DNA of 64,000 bases, from NCBI RefSeq assembly GCF_001625215.2, contig NC_030386.2:37017296-37081295 (forward strand), read 5' to 3'. Source of the DNA: Daucus carota subsp. sativus. Lineage: Eukaryota; Streptophyta; Magnoliopsida; Apiales; Apiaceae. This document shows positions 36,247-46,700 of this stretch, in pieces; the stretch's first letter is position 1, and each line of letters begins with the position of its first letter. The notes under the pieces were generated by a model, which saw only the letters and a list, made by a program, of their open reading frames with translations, was not told the origin of the DNA and did not search any database. Both the position numbers and the translations under genes were made by a program.

Positions 36247-36752
36247 TGTTACATATTTGATGATGTCATAGGTATCTAACTTGTTTAGTGTGCAGAAGCA
36301 AATATCAGAGTTTAGCTGGAAATCAGAGTTTAACAACTGCCAGCTGGATCAGAGTTTAAGCGATGATCAGAGTTTGCAGGCGGCTGGTTTTCAGGAGCAT
36401 ATCTGACTAAGTAAGGAAGATAAAGATCAAGAGAGATTGTGCAGATCAGGACAGCAGAAGGATAGCTACTGATTAGATTATTTTAGGAAGCAGATAATTG
36501 TAAATCAATCAGTAGATATCATGTAACTGTGTATATAAACACAGCTTAGGGTTTACTCTAGATGAGTTATCGATTGAATAGTATTCGTGTAACCTAGCAG
36601 CTCTTAGTGATAAAGTATAAATCACTAAGAGATTATTTGTAAACTACTGCGTTTTGTGAATAAGAGTTTATTGAATTATTCTCTTATACTTGTGTTTGTC
36701 TTGGATTGTGTTCACTATATTATTATATATAGTGAGTTTAATCGGCCTAACA
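36247..36752 (+). repeat. left LTR, 506 bp
   Basis: TG...CA ends. It holds a TATA box (TATATAAA, 36532-36539), four copies of ATCAGAGTTT near the start, a perfect 11-bp hairpin (CTCTTAGTGAT at 36601-36611 paired with 36621-36631) downstream of the TATA box, and an 8-bp inverted repeat TCACTATA/TATAGTGA (36712-36735) near its end. Confidence 0.97.
36304..36375 (+). repeat. four regularly spaced ATCAGAGTTT motifs in the LTR
   Basis: Copies start at 36304, 36322, 36348 and 36366 (spacings 18, 26, 18). They lie in the U3 part upstream of the TATA box, where enhancer repeats of plant retrotransposons are usually found. The same array recurs in the right LTR. Confidence 0.85.
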
Positions 36753-36754
36753 AG

Positions 36755-36769
36755 TGGTATCAGAGCCAG
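36755..36769 (+). other. primer-binding site (initiator tRNA-Met type)
   Basis: TGGTATCAGAGCCAG begins two bases after the left LTR. This is complementary to the 3' end of plant initiator methionine tRNA, the usual primer of Copia elements. Confidence 0.93.
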
Positions 36770-36810
36770 CTCTGTTGATATACCTACAGTGAGATCTTAA
36801 TCACACAATC

Positions 36811-39015
36811 ATGTCTGAGAAATCACAAAACAGTAGATATGAGTCTCTTAGGGTTCCGGTCCTCAGGGCATCTGAATATTCTGTCTGGAAAGTAAGAATG
36901 ATCATGTTTCTGGAATCTACAGATCCAGAATATCTGGATAGAATTTATGATGGTCCACACATGCCAACAAAGCTCTCTGTTGCAGTGGGAGATGAACCCC
37001 AGAAGATGATTCCTAAAGAGAAGAAGGACTATACTCCAGAAGACATCTCATCTATCAGTAAAGATGCAAAGGTGAAGCATCTGTTGCATAGTGCTCTGGA
37101 CAATGCAATGTCCAATAGAGTAATTGGGTGCAAAACTGCAAAGGAGATATGGGATGCTTTGGAAGTCAGATGTCAAGGTACCAAAGCCATCAAAAAGAAC
37201 AGAAGAACCATACTTACTCAAGAGTATGAACACTTTGATTCAAAGTCTGGTGAATCACTGACTGATCTTTATGATAGGTTTGTCAAGCTGCTGAATGACT
37301 TGTCTCTTGTGGACAAAGAATATGATTTGGAAGATTCAAATCTCAAATTTCTGCTTGCTCTTCCTGAAAAGTGGGATTTGAAAGTGACCACTATAAGAGA
37401 CAATCATGATCTTGAAGAGATGTCCCTGGATGAAATTTTTGGAAGGTTGAAAACTCATGAACTTGAAATGGAACAACGGAGCAAAAGACATGGTGGAAAA
37501 CCCAAACCAGTTGCCCTAAAAGTTCAAGAAGAATCAACTATGAAAAGCAAGGGAAAAGCTCATGTCAAAAAGTCTGATACTGAGTCATCAAACTCTGATG
37601 TTGACTCAGACTCTGATATGCCTTCAGACTCTGATGACAGTGATACTGAGATGATGCAGCTGGCAGCACTAATGGTAAAAAGCTTCAAGAAGATGGCTTA
37701 CAAGAACTTCAACAAAGGGAAGAAGTTCTCAACCAAAGACAGAAACTCTGACAAAAAGGTCTTCAAAAAGAATGAAGGCAAAGTAGAAAAATCTGGAAAA
37801 TCTGATAAGTCTAAGTACACCTGCTTCAATTGTGGAGAAAAAGGCCACTTTGCAACTGAGTGCAAGAAAGCTAAGAAAGAAAAGGAACAGGCCTTTATCA
37901 CAAAGAAAGGAAGCTGGGCAGACACATCAGAATCAGAAGATGAAGTCAACTATGCACTGATGGCAAATATGGACAACAGCACTGAGACTGTTGAAACAAA
38001 GGTACCTCATTCCACTCTTGCCTTTGATACTGAAGATATAACTGAGTTAAGATTGTTTCTTAAAACTCTGCATGTTAGTTATAGAGATCAGACTTTAGAA
38101 AATGAAAGACTAAAATCTGAGAACTTAAATGTCAAGAAAAGGAATGATTATCTTGAAAAGGAATTAGTTCTGATGCTAGAAGTTCAGAAGGAAAGGGATG
38201 ATGCTATCTTTGTTAAAAATGAACTCTTAAAGAAAAATGCTTCTCTTGAATCAGAACTTGTTAAGGAAAGAGAGATAATCAGAACTTGGACTAACTCAGG
38301 TAAGACTACTCAGAATATCTTAGAAAGTGGAAACTGGAAGAAAGGGTTAGGTTACTCTGATAAAAATGAAGCTGAGTCATATAAACAAGAAACCATTAAA
38401 ATTGAAAAACCTAAGGTAGTTCCAGTAAGATTTGTTTCAGAATCAAAGACTAAGGACAAATCAAAGACTGATACTCCTAAACAGGTTAATATTGGTTTAA
38501 TGACTCAGAAACAGCTTAAGCATAAACTCAAGGAGGTTAAGAAAGAAAACAGGATTAAGGAACCTAGGAAAAACAGGAATGGAAAGGTTGGAATAAACAA
38601 AAGCAACAATTACATGCCTGTTCCAAATGCTCCTAGGAAAACTTGTCATAATTGTGGTAATCCTAATCATCTTGCTTCTTTTTGCAGGAAAAATAAGGAC
38701 ATAAATGCTATGTCTCCAAAATCAGAAGTTAAGACTAGGAATACTAGATTTAGACCAGAGAATCCTTGTTTTCATTGTGGTAGTTTATGGCATTCCATTT
38801 ACACTTGTAAGGAATACCATAGTTTATATTATGATTATTATGAATTAAAACCCTCTTTGAGGAAAAAGATTGATTCTCCTAGTTCAGCATCTGTTAAAAA
38901 GTCTGTTAGCACAAACTCTGATATAAACTCTGATAAATCTTCCGCTGCTAGTGTTAACAAACTTAACAAGAACAAAGGATCCAAGCAAGTCTGGGTCCTT
39001 AAAACTAATCATTAG
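36811..39015 (+). CDS. gag: Copia Gag polyprotein part, 734 aa
   Basis: The ORF starts at the first ATG after the primer-binding site. Residues ~15-250 show the Copia Gag (UBN2-like) pattern, including SEYSVWKVRM, KEIWDALE and LTDLYDRFVKLLNDLS. An acidic Ser/Asp tract follows (~265-285). There are three CX2CX4HX4C zinc knuckles, starting at residues ~338, ~612 and ~653, and a Lys/Glu-rich coiled-coil segment lies between the first and second. Gag binds element RNA and forms the particle. At 734 residues it is far longer than simple Copia Gags. It ends at a TAG in the same frame as pol; a second in-frame stop (TGA at 39025) follows before the pol frame opens. Confidence 0.93.
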   Translation: MSEKSQNSRYESLRVPVLRASEYSVWKVRMIMFLESTDPEYLDRIYDGPHMPTKLSVAVGDEPQKMIPKEKKDYTPEDISSISKDAKVKHLLHSALDNAMSNRVIGCKTAKEIWDALEVRCQGTKAIKKNRRTILTQEYEHFDSKSGESLTDLYDRFVKLLNDLSLVDKEYDLEDSNLKFLLALPEKWDLKVTTIRDNHDLEEMSLDEIFGRLKTHELEMEQRSKRHGGKPKPVALKVQEESTMKSKGKAHVKKSDTESSNSDVDSDSDMPSDSDDSDTEMMQLAALMVKSFKKMAYKNFNKGKKFSTKDRNSDKKVFKKNEGKVEKSGKSDKSKYTCFNCGEKGHFATECKKAKKEKEQAFITKKGSWADTSESEDEVNYALMANMDNSTETVETKVPHSTLAFDTEDITELRLFLKTLHVSYRDQTLENERLKSENLNVKKRNDYLEKELVLMLEVQKERDDAIFVKNELLKKNASLESELVKEREIIRTWTNSGKTTQNILESGNWKKGLGYSDKNEAESYKQETIKIEKPKVVPVRFVSESKTKDKSKTDTPKQVNIGLMTQKQLKHKLKEVKKENRIKEPRKNRNGKVGINKSNNYMPVPNAPRKTCHNCGNPNHLASFCRKNKDINAMSPKSEVKTRNTRFRPENPCFHCGSLWHSIYTCKEYHSLYYDYYELKPSLRKKIDSPSSASVKKSVSTNSDINSDKSSAASVNKLNKNKGSKQVWVLKTNH

Positions 39016-39027
39016 TTATGTATGTGA

Positions 39028-42000
39028 TTGCAGGGCAACAGGAAAAACATCCTAGTTCTGGACAGTGGATGCTCTGGACATATGACAGGAAATAAAGCCC
39101 TGCTATCAGACTTTGTGGAGAAGGCTGGCCCAAATGTTTCTTATGGAGATGGCAACATAGGGAAAACTTTGGGATATGGCAATATCAATCTTGGAAATGT
39201 CATCATTCAATCTGTAGCTCTTGTCTCAGGACTTAAGCATAATCTGCTGAGCATAAGTCAAATCTGTGACAGAGGATATCATGTCAATTTCTTGGAAGAA
39301 CACTGTGAGGTCATTAGTAAAAGAACTGGAAAAGTTGTTCTGAAAGGATACAGACATGGCAACATCTATGAAGCTAAGCTATCTTTAAATTCTGAAAGCT
39401 CTGAAATCTGTCTACTTGGCAGAGCCAGTATTGAAGAAAGCTGGAACTGGCACAAGAAATTATCTCACCTGAACTTCAACAATATAAATGAGCTTGTGAA
39501 GAAAGATCTTGTGAAAGGACTTCCAAAATCAGTTTTTACTCCAGATGGACTTTGTGACTCCTGTCAGAAAGCAAAACAGAGGAAGTCTTCCTTCAAAAGT
39601 AAAACTGAGTCCTCAATTCTTGAGCCTTATCATCTGCTGCATGTTGATCTTTTTGGACCAGTAAATATAATGTCCATTGCAAAGAAGAGATATACTCTGG
39701 TCATTGTTGATGAATTTACCAGATATACATGGGTACATTTTCTTCACAGCAAGGATGAGACACCATCTTTATTGATTGAGCATGTCAAACAGTTGAACAA
39801 GATCTCTAAAGATGCAGTAAAGATCATCAGAAGTGATAATGGCACTGAGTTCAAGAATTTTAAAATGGAGGAGTTCTGTAAAGAAAATGGCATTAAACAA
39901 GAATTTTCAGCACCTGGAACACCTCAACAAAATGGTGTTGTTGAAAGAAAGAACAGAACTCTGATTGAAGCTGCCAGAACCATGTTGGAGGAAGCAAAGC
40001 TACCAACTTACTTCTGGGCTGAAGCTGTGCAGTCTGCCTGTTTCACCCAAAATGCAACTCTGATTAACAAACATGGGAAGACTCCATTTGAAATGGTTAA
40101 AGGCAGAAAACCAAATCTCAAATACTTCCATATTTTTGGATGTAAATGTTTTGTTCTGAAAAATCATCCTGAACAGCTAACCAAATTTGATTTAAAAGCT
40201 GATGAAGGAATTTTTGTTGGTTATCCTCTATCAACAAAAGCCTTCAGAGTTTACAATCTGAGAACAAGGGTAATCATGGAATCCATTCATGTATCCTTTG
40301 ATGATAAGAAAATAACTGGAATGGAAGATTTTGAAGATCATGAGCAACTGAGATTTGAAGATGAAGATGCATTCTCTGATTCCATAAACTCTGACTCTGA
40401 GACAATATCAGAGCATGTCACTTCTAATCACCAACCTCAAGCACATGTTGAGGGGGAGCACTTTCAAAATGAAAATCTGAATGAAAATGTTGCAGACTCG
40501 GCAGAAAACACAAACTCTGATTCTGACTCCTCAAACTCTGATCACTCTACATCAGAGAATCAGGAGAACACATCTTCAGGGGGAGCATCAGAAACTCAGA
40601 ATGCTCATGGAGATAGCATGGATAATGGGGGAGAGGCATCAGAAACTCAGAATGATACTGGCATGGATCATGGGGGAGGATCTAGTTCCAGAAATCAACT
40701 GCCACATGAAAGAAAATGGACAAAGTCTCATACACCAGATCTGATTATTGGGAATCCAGATGCTGGAGTACAAACCAGAACTGCAACAGCAAATGAGTGT
40801 TTATTTCATTCATTTTTATCTCAAACAGAACCAAAGAAAGTGGAAGAAGCCTTAAAGGATGCAGACTGGGTAACAGCAATGCAGGAGGAGTTAAATGAAT
40901 TTGAGAGAAATAAAGTCTGGACACTTGTACCAAGACCAAAGAACAGATCAATTGTTGGTACTAAGTGGGTTTTCAGGAACAAAACAGACAGTGATGGTGT
41001 AATTACAAGAAATAAAGCCAGACTGGTGGCTAAAGGATACTCTCAACAAGAAGGAATTGACTATGATGAGACTTTTGCCCCAGTTGCCAGATTGGAAGCA
41101 ATCAGAATTTTCTTGGCTTATGCAGCACACAAGAAATTCAAAGTGTTTCAGATGGATGTCAAGAGTGCTTTTCTCAATGGGGAGCTGGAGGAAGAAGTAT
41201 ATGTTGAACAACCTCCAGGATTTGTGGACACTAAATTTCCAGATCATGTCTACAGATTGGATAAAGCACTGTATGGACTAAAGCAAGCACCAAGAGCATG
41301 GTATGAAACTCTGGCTCAATTTCTTTTGGACAGTGGTTTCAACAGAGGTACAATTGATAAAACTCTATTTTATCTCAACCATGGTAATGATCTGCTGTTA
41401 GTACAAGTTTATGTAGATGATATTATTTTTGGGTCTACTAATCCTAAACTCTGTGAGAGATTCTCTAAGCTTATGCAGTCCAGATATCAAATGAGCATGG
41501 TGGGAGAGATGAGCTACTTTTTGGGACTTCAAGTCAAACAGACTGATGAGGGTATTTTCATTAATCAGTCTAAATATACCAGGAACTTGCTAAAGAAATT
41601 TGGCATGCAGGATAGCTCAGCTGCCACCACTCCAATGGCAACTGCCACTAAGTTAGATAAAGATACTGGATCACCAGTAGAAATTACTAACTATAGAGGT
41701 ATGATAGGCTCACTTCTATATCTGACTGCTAGTAGACCTGATATCATGTTTGCAACCTGTCTTTGTGCAAGATTTCAAGCAGATCCAAGAGAACCACACC
41801 TTGTAGCAGTCAAAAGGATTTTCAAATATCTCAAGGGAACAGTTGAGATGGGACTCTGGTATCCCAGAGAATCAGACTTTACACTGATTGGTTACTCTGA
41901 TGCAGATTTTGCAGGATGCAAAATAGACAGAAAAAGTACAAGTGGGAGCTGTCAATTTCTAGGAGGAAGATTAGTTTCTTGGTTCAGTAAGAAACAAAAA

Positions 42001-42354
42001 TCTATTTCCACATCCACTGCAGAAGCAGAGTATATTGCTGCAGGAAGCTGCTGTGCTCAGATTTTATGGATGAAGAATCAACTACTGGATTATGGGTTAA
42101 CTCTGACTCAAATTCCTATTTATTGTGATAACCAAAGTGCTATTGCTATGACAGGAAATCCAGTACAGCACTCCATGACCAAGCACATCAGCATAAGGTA
42201 TCATTTTATCAGAGAACATGTGATGGAAGGAACAGTAGAGCTTCACTTTGTTCCAACAGATCAGCAGTTGGCAGATATCTTCACCAAACCTCTGGCTGAA
42301 GCAACATTCACAAGGCTTGTAAACGAATTAGGGATGATCTCTGGTCCTCTCTAA
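39028..42354 (+). CDS. pol: Copia Pol: protease, integrase, reverse transcriptase, RNase H
   Basis: Open frame of ~1108 codons in the same frame as gag. Visible in order: aspartic protease DSGCS (Asp codon at 39061); the GAG-pre-integrase zinc region HKKLSHLN...CDSCQKAK; the integrase triad D (codon 39646), D (39835) and E (39943); an acidic Ser-rich linker (~40370-40690) with several GGGGGAG runs; reverse transcriptase with [11 protein letters not shown] and YVDD at 41410-41421; and RNase H with [20 protein letters not shown] and LADIFTKPL near the end. All catalytic motifs look intact. There is no ATG before the protease Asp, so the start given is only where the frame opens. Expression must depend on readthrough, splicing or another recoding event. 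Confidence 0.93.
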   Translation: MQGNRKNILVLDSGCSGHMTGNKALLSDFVEKAGPNVSYGDGNIGKTLGYGNINLGNVIIQSVALVSGLKHNLLSISQICDRGYHVNFLEEHCEVISKRTGKVVLKGYRHGNIYEAKLSLNSESSEICLLGRASIEESWNWHKKLSHLNFNNINELVKKDLVKGLPKSVFTPDGLCDSCQKAKQRKSSFKSKTESSILEPYHLLHVDLFGPVNIMSIAKKRYTLVIVDEFTRYTWVHFLHSKDETPSLLIEHVKQLNKISKDAVKIIRSDNGTEFKNFKMEEFCKENGIKQEFSAPGTPQQNGVVERKNRTLIEAARTMLEEAKLPTYFWAEAVQSACFTQNATLINKHGKTPFEMVKGRKPNLKYFHIFGCKCFVLKNHPEQLTKFDLKADEGIFVGYPLSTKAFRVYNLRTRVIMESIHVSFDDKKITGMEDFEDHEQLRFEDEDAFSDSINSDSETISEHVTSNHQPQAHVEGEHFQNENLNENVADSAENTNSDSDSSNSDHSTSENQENTSSGGASETQNAHGDSMDNGGEASETQNDTGMDHGGGSSSRNQLPHERKWTKSHTPDLIIGNPDAGVQTRTATANECLFHSFLSQTEPKKVEEALKDADWVTAMQEELNEFERNKVWTLVPRPKNRSIVGTKWVFRNKTDSDGVITRNKARLVAKGYSQQEGIDYDETFAPVARLEAIRIFLAYAAHKKFKVFQMDVKSAFLNGELEEEVYVEQPPGFVDTKFPDHVYRLDKALYGLKQAPRAWYETLAQFLLDSGFNRGTIDKTLFYLNHGNDLLLVQVYVDDIIFGSTNPKLCERFSKLMQSRYQMSMVGEMSYFLGLQVKQTDEGIFINQSKYTRNLLKKFGMQDSSAATTPMATATKLDKDTGSPVEITNYRGMIGSLLYLTASRPDIMFATCLCARFQADPREPHLVAVKRIFKYLKGTVEMGLWYPRESDFTLIGYSDADFAGCKIDRKSTSGSCQFLGGRLVSWFSKKQKSISTSTAEAEYIAAGSCCAQILWMKNQLLDYGLTLTQIPIYCDNQSAIAMTGNPVQHSMTKHISIRYHFIREHVMEGTVELHFVPTDQQLADIFTKPLAEATFTRLVNELGMISGPL

Positions 42355-43789
42355 ACTCTGATACATTGCATAATACTATATCTGTTAATGTTTGTTATTG
42401 TTAACATGATCTACAACTGCATCTGTTATTCTCTGATCAAGACTCTGATGATTATACTCTGATTTGATAAACTCTGATATTTAAACTCTGACCCGACAAA
42501 CTCTGATTACTTGAATTTTTCTTGATGAAAGATATTCCTGTGAAGAATATGTTGCACTTAATTGAATCTAGTCATAAGCCTCTCTAAAGTCTGAACTTTG
42601 TGATATTACAGCTGTGGAAATCCTTAACACACAACACATGAGTTAATTTTGTTACCTAGACTGTCTTACTTCTTAAATATTAGATATGTACTCAGAAAAG
42701 AATCTGCTTTTCTCCTCTTATGAGCTAAGAGTTAATATATTTCAGTTATGGATCCCCAAGATATTTCTTCTCAGAAAAGAAAATCAAAAGAAAAGAAAAA
42801 CAAAAGAAATAATCTCAGGTACTCCTTTGAGATCTTAGAAAATTTGTGAAAGGAAAGAACCAAGTGCACTGCTGGTATTAAGCAAATGCATCAAAAATTG
42901 AAACAATTTTTTTTGGTGACTTTTCACATTCTCTGATTACTGGAGAAATACTCTGAGAAAACAAAAAGTCTAAATAAAGGTTATGACTCACTTACCATGA
43001 GGAGTTTCCTTTCAAAAGACATTTGTGATTCCAAGAGAAGAAATAAGTATACTCTGATCCATTTGTGAGAAACTCGGCTTATGAGATGCTTAAAACATTT
43101 TCTTATTATCTGATTCTTTCTAATATTAGTTAAGAAATTTGACAATCTCTGTGACATTAGAATATTCATGTTAACACACACCTCACTCCACTTCTGTGAT
43201 TAACAATTTTTCTTTGGCTTCGAGTAATTTTTGACTAGAGTTCAATAAATATTTGCAAACTCTGAGGAGCAAGTGTTGTTAAAACCTTGAATATTTATCT
43301 CTCTCCATTACAAGATTCAATAATCTCTCTTTGGTTTGTCACTTAATAAGTCATTTATTTAAACTCTGGTCAATGGTCAGCCTCTGATCGAAGTCCGAGT
43401 TAAAATAAATATTTTGGTCAGGTAATATTAGATTTTAATTATCAAACGGTAGAAAAACCATTTGAATTCCTGAGTGGAGAAAAACACGGTAATTATTTGT
43501 GTCTTATTGGTAACCGGTGCATGTTTGTTCAGATTCACACGCCACTCATAATTACCTCTCCACTACCACATCTTTTTACCGTTTAGAACCTGCCACGTGC
43601 CCCACTACAGCTTTTATCTCACACCAACATGCGTATACATATATATCTTGTCAGAAATTGAAATTTTTCATTTCTCACACACGATCTTTACTCTCTCTCT
43701 CTCTCAAACCCTCTTCACGATTTCTCTCCAACATTTTGTCAAACACCACACCTGCATAACCTCAAACTCTCATTTTTGTTTCAGAAATC
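42355..43789 (+). other. non-coding spacer between pol and ORF3, with CTCTGAT repeats and an ORF3 leader
   Basis: At least five ACTCTGAT-type motifs lie at 42353-42510, the reverse complement of the ATCAGAGTTT array in the LTR. Further right, a TATA-like run (43634-43646), a (CT)n stretch (~43690-43707) and a splice acceptor tttcag ending at 43784, five bases before the ORF3 ATG, look like the promoter or spliced leader for ORF3. The short frames here are not supported as genes. Confidence 0.6.
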
Positions 43790-46700
43790 ATGTCGACTAC
43801 TGCCTTCGAGTACAATGGAGCAAAATTTGTCACCAACAACTACTCAGCTATTCTGGATAATGATGAAGCACCCAAGGAGTTTCATCTTATTCAAGATTTC
43901 TTAGCTCACAGTGAGCTGATGTATGCTCTGACTCAACCAGAGCTAATCTCTCCTTCTCAAGTCCTCACTCTCTGGAGATCAGCAAACTACGATGATGGAG
44001 GTGAAAATGGTTCTCCATCTCTTACATGCAACTATGAAGGTCAAGAGTATGCTATCTCACCAGCAACCATCAGGAAGGCTCTTCATCTTCCTGAAGAAAA
44101 GAAATATGATGCTTCAGTACCTACTCAGACTTTGCGTGATATGATGATCTTTCTCGGGTATTCTGCAAGCACAGACAAAATGGGGGAACTTAAGCGTCCA
44201 CATCTCTGCAAGGAGTGGAGCTTCTTTTATGATTGTATTACCAGGGCTTTCGGCAACAAATGTAGCAACTTTGATGCCATCCCCATCTTCAGTCAACAGA
44301 TTGGGTACTCTCTGATTCATAATCTCAAATTTGATATTGCTACATCTATCTTGAGATTCATTGGTGATAGGAGAAAAGAGAATATGAATATAGTCTATTA
44401 TGCTAGATTCTGTCAGCTTATATTCTCTTATTGTTTTCCTGATGTGCCCATTCCTGAAACTAGTAATGAATTACCCTTTAAGATCACCAAACGTGCCTTT
44501 ACTGATCTTATTAAGAAAGATAGCAAGAAACCACAGGTGCCTGTATTTGCCATTCCTGTGACTGTACAGGATAAATTAAGAGCAGCTCTACCTGATAAGT
44601 ATTCAGCTCTATTCTCTGATGAGAATGCACCACAGCCTTCACCTTCTACTGTTGATCCAGAACCAGTCCCAACCTCTGGTCCTTCCCAAAAGGGGCCAGT
44701 TGTAAAATCTACTCACACACTACCCTCTGGTTCTTCCCAACAAGAACCAGTTGAAAAATGTTCACCCAAGAGGATTCTCAGGTCTTCTAAATCCCCAACC
44801 AAACCCTCCCCTCCTCTCAGAAAAAGAAGATTTCTTCAGAAAATCTCAGATTCTGAGTCAGAAGAAGACATTCCTCCTCCTCCACCAGCAAAGAGACTGA
44901 GAAAGAAAATAGAGCCAACCTCTATTACTGATCTGACTGTGGAACCACCACAGTCAGAGGATCCTGAACTACCCTTGATTCCATTCTCTGATCACTCTGC
45001 AGAGCCACTTTTGATTCAACCTATCTCTGCAATGCCACTTGAAGAGAAAATTGCAGCTGATACTGACATATCAGAAAAACCATCTGATGCACCTGGTCAA
45101 TCAGAGGATGCACAAATAGAAATGGTCCTTCAGCTAATTCAAGACTCTTTAGTTCAACCTGATGATATTGTTGCAGCTCCTGTTCAGGAGATTCAAATGG
45201 CAGAAACCTCTCAGGCAGCTACTGAAGCTCTAGAGTCACATACTCTGAGTATTTTTCTTGCAGATGATGATGATGGGACAGAAGTCACATCAACCCCTAT
45301 AATCTCTGAGCCAGTCAGAGAAACTTCACCAGCAAGGGCTGATTTCCCAGTTAAAACACTGTCACCAGTTAGGGAATCCACTCCCTTTATAGCTCCTGCA
45401 GTTCCAGGTTCTCCTCTTCCATTCTCTGAGTCTGCCAGAAGGAGAATCTGTCACTTGTCCTATAATCACAGAATGTGCAGAACCACAACACCTTCAGTGG
45501 AAGATAGACTTGTCTCTATTGAAGCTGCTCAGGCTTCAATGAATTATACTCTGGCAGATTTGAGTGCTTCTGTAGCACAGCTGGTCCAGGTTCTCACCTC
45601 TGCTGATGTCAAAAAGGGGGAGAAAACATTCAAAGACAAATGCAAACCTGATCAGAAATTAAAAAGAAAAAAGCCAGATGATGATGAGGAACAAAAAGGG
45701 GAAATGAACAAACAGCAAAAGCTGAAGTTGCTGCAGAGAAGTGAAGAAACAAAGAAGAACAATAGAGAAGCAGTAGTAAACTCTGAGAGACCACCCAGAG
45801 ATTCTCAAAAACACAAATCCATGGAGTTGACTGTTGTAACTCAAGCTCAGAGCATAACCAAAGCTGTCAGAGATTCAGATGCTATATCTAAAGAGATAGA
45901 TCTTGTGAACTCTGAAGTGGAGAAGAAGAAAGAAAAACTGGTTATTGAAGCTGAAAAGCTAATTGAAGCTGGAGACCCTGAGTCTCAGAAATTTTGTCAA
46001 ACTCTGAAGTTCAGAGGCAAAGAAACCACTCTCTTCTATAAATCTCCTTCCTTGCAAGCAATTGATGAAGCCATGGCAAGGAAAATTTTTGAAAAAGAAA
46101 ATCCAGGAGTTGACATTGAGGCCATCAGACTTGAAGAAGAAAGATTGGCTGCTGAGAAGAAGAAGGTCAGCAAAACAAAGTCTGATGAGCAAGGACAGAT
46201 TACTGATTCCTCTCAGAAGCAGAAAATTCCAAAGCAAAAGGGAATAGTAATCAGTGAAGTAAACTACACTGATATCAACAGACCAAGAACTAGATCTCAG
46301 ACTCAATCTGAATCTGATATAGCAGACAAAGGAAAGAAACCTGTTGATGGAGTTCCTTCAGCTACTCCTGTGATAAAGAAGTCAATGATCAAGATAGCAT
46401 CAGAGATTCCTTCTAAGAGGATGCTAGAGCTGAGCAGAAATGCAAATATAATTACTGATGTATCTGATCAAGTTATAGAAAGAGAAGCTGGATTAATCAG
46501 AAGAAGAAGAGGTGAAAGCAAGCAAATATCTGATATAGCTTTAACCTCTGACAATGCTCAAGTTAAAGTTTCAGTTGAAGAAGAGAAAGTTGAAGACACT
46601 AAAGCCTCTTGGTTAAAGTTAAATTCTGAGAAGACTCAAGATCAGAAGAAGAAAAAGAGTTTATATGGGAGTCTTGGTACAAATCTGTACAAAGAAAGTT

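Noticed and set aside
38290..38304. Strong splice donor CAG|gtaaga in gag as the solution to the gag-pol gap
   Set aside because: Joining it to the acceptor at 39033 gives the wrong reading frame for pol. It could still make a truncated Gag RNA, for which there is no evidence here.
43517..43860. 80- and 87-aa plus-strand ORFs before ORF3
   Set aside because: Low-complexity products of the CT-rich leader, overlapping the ORF3 start in another frame.
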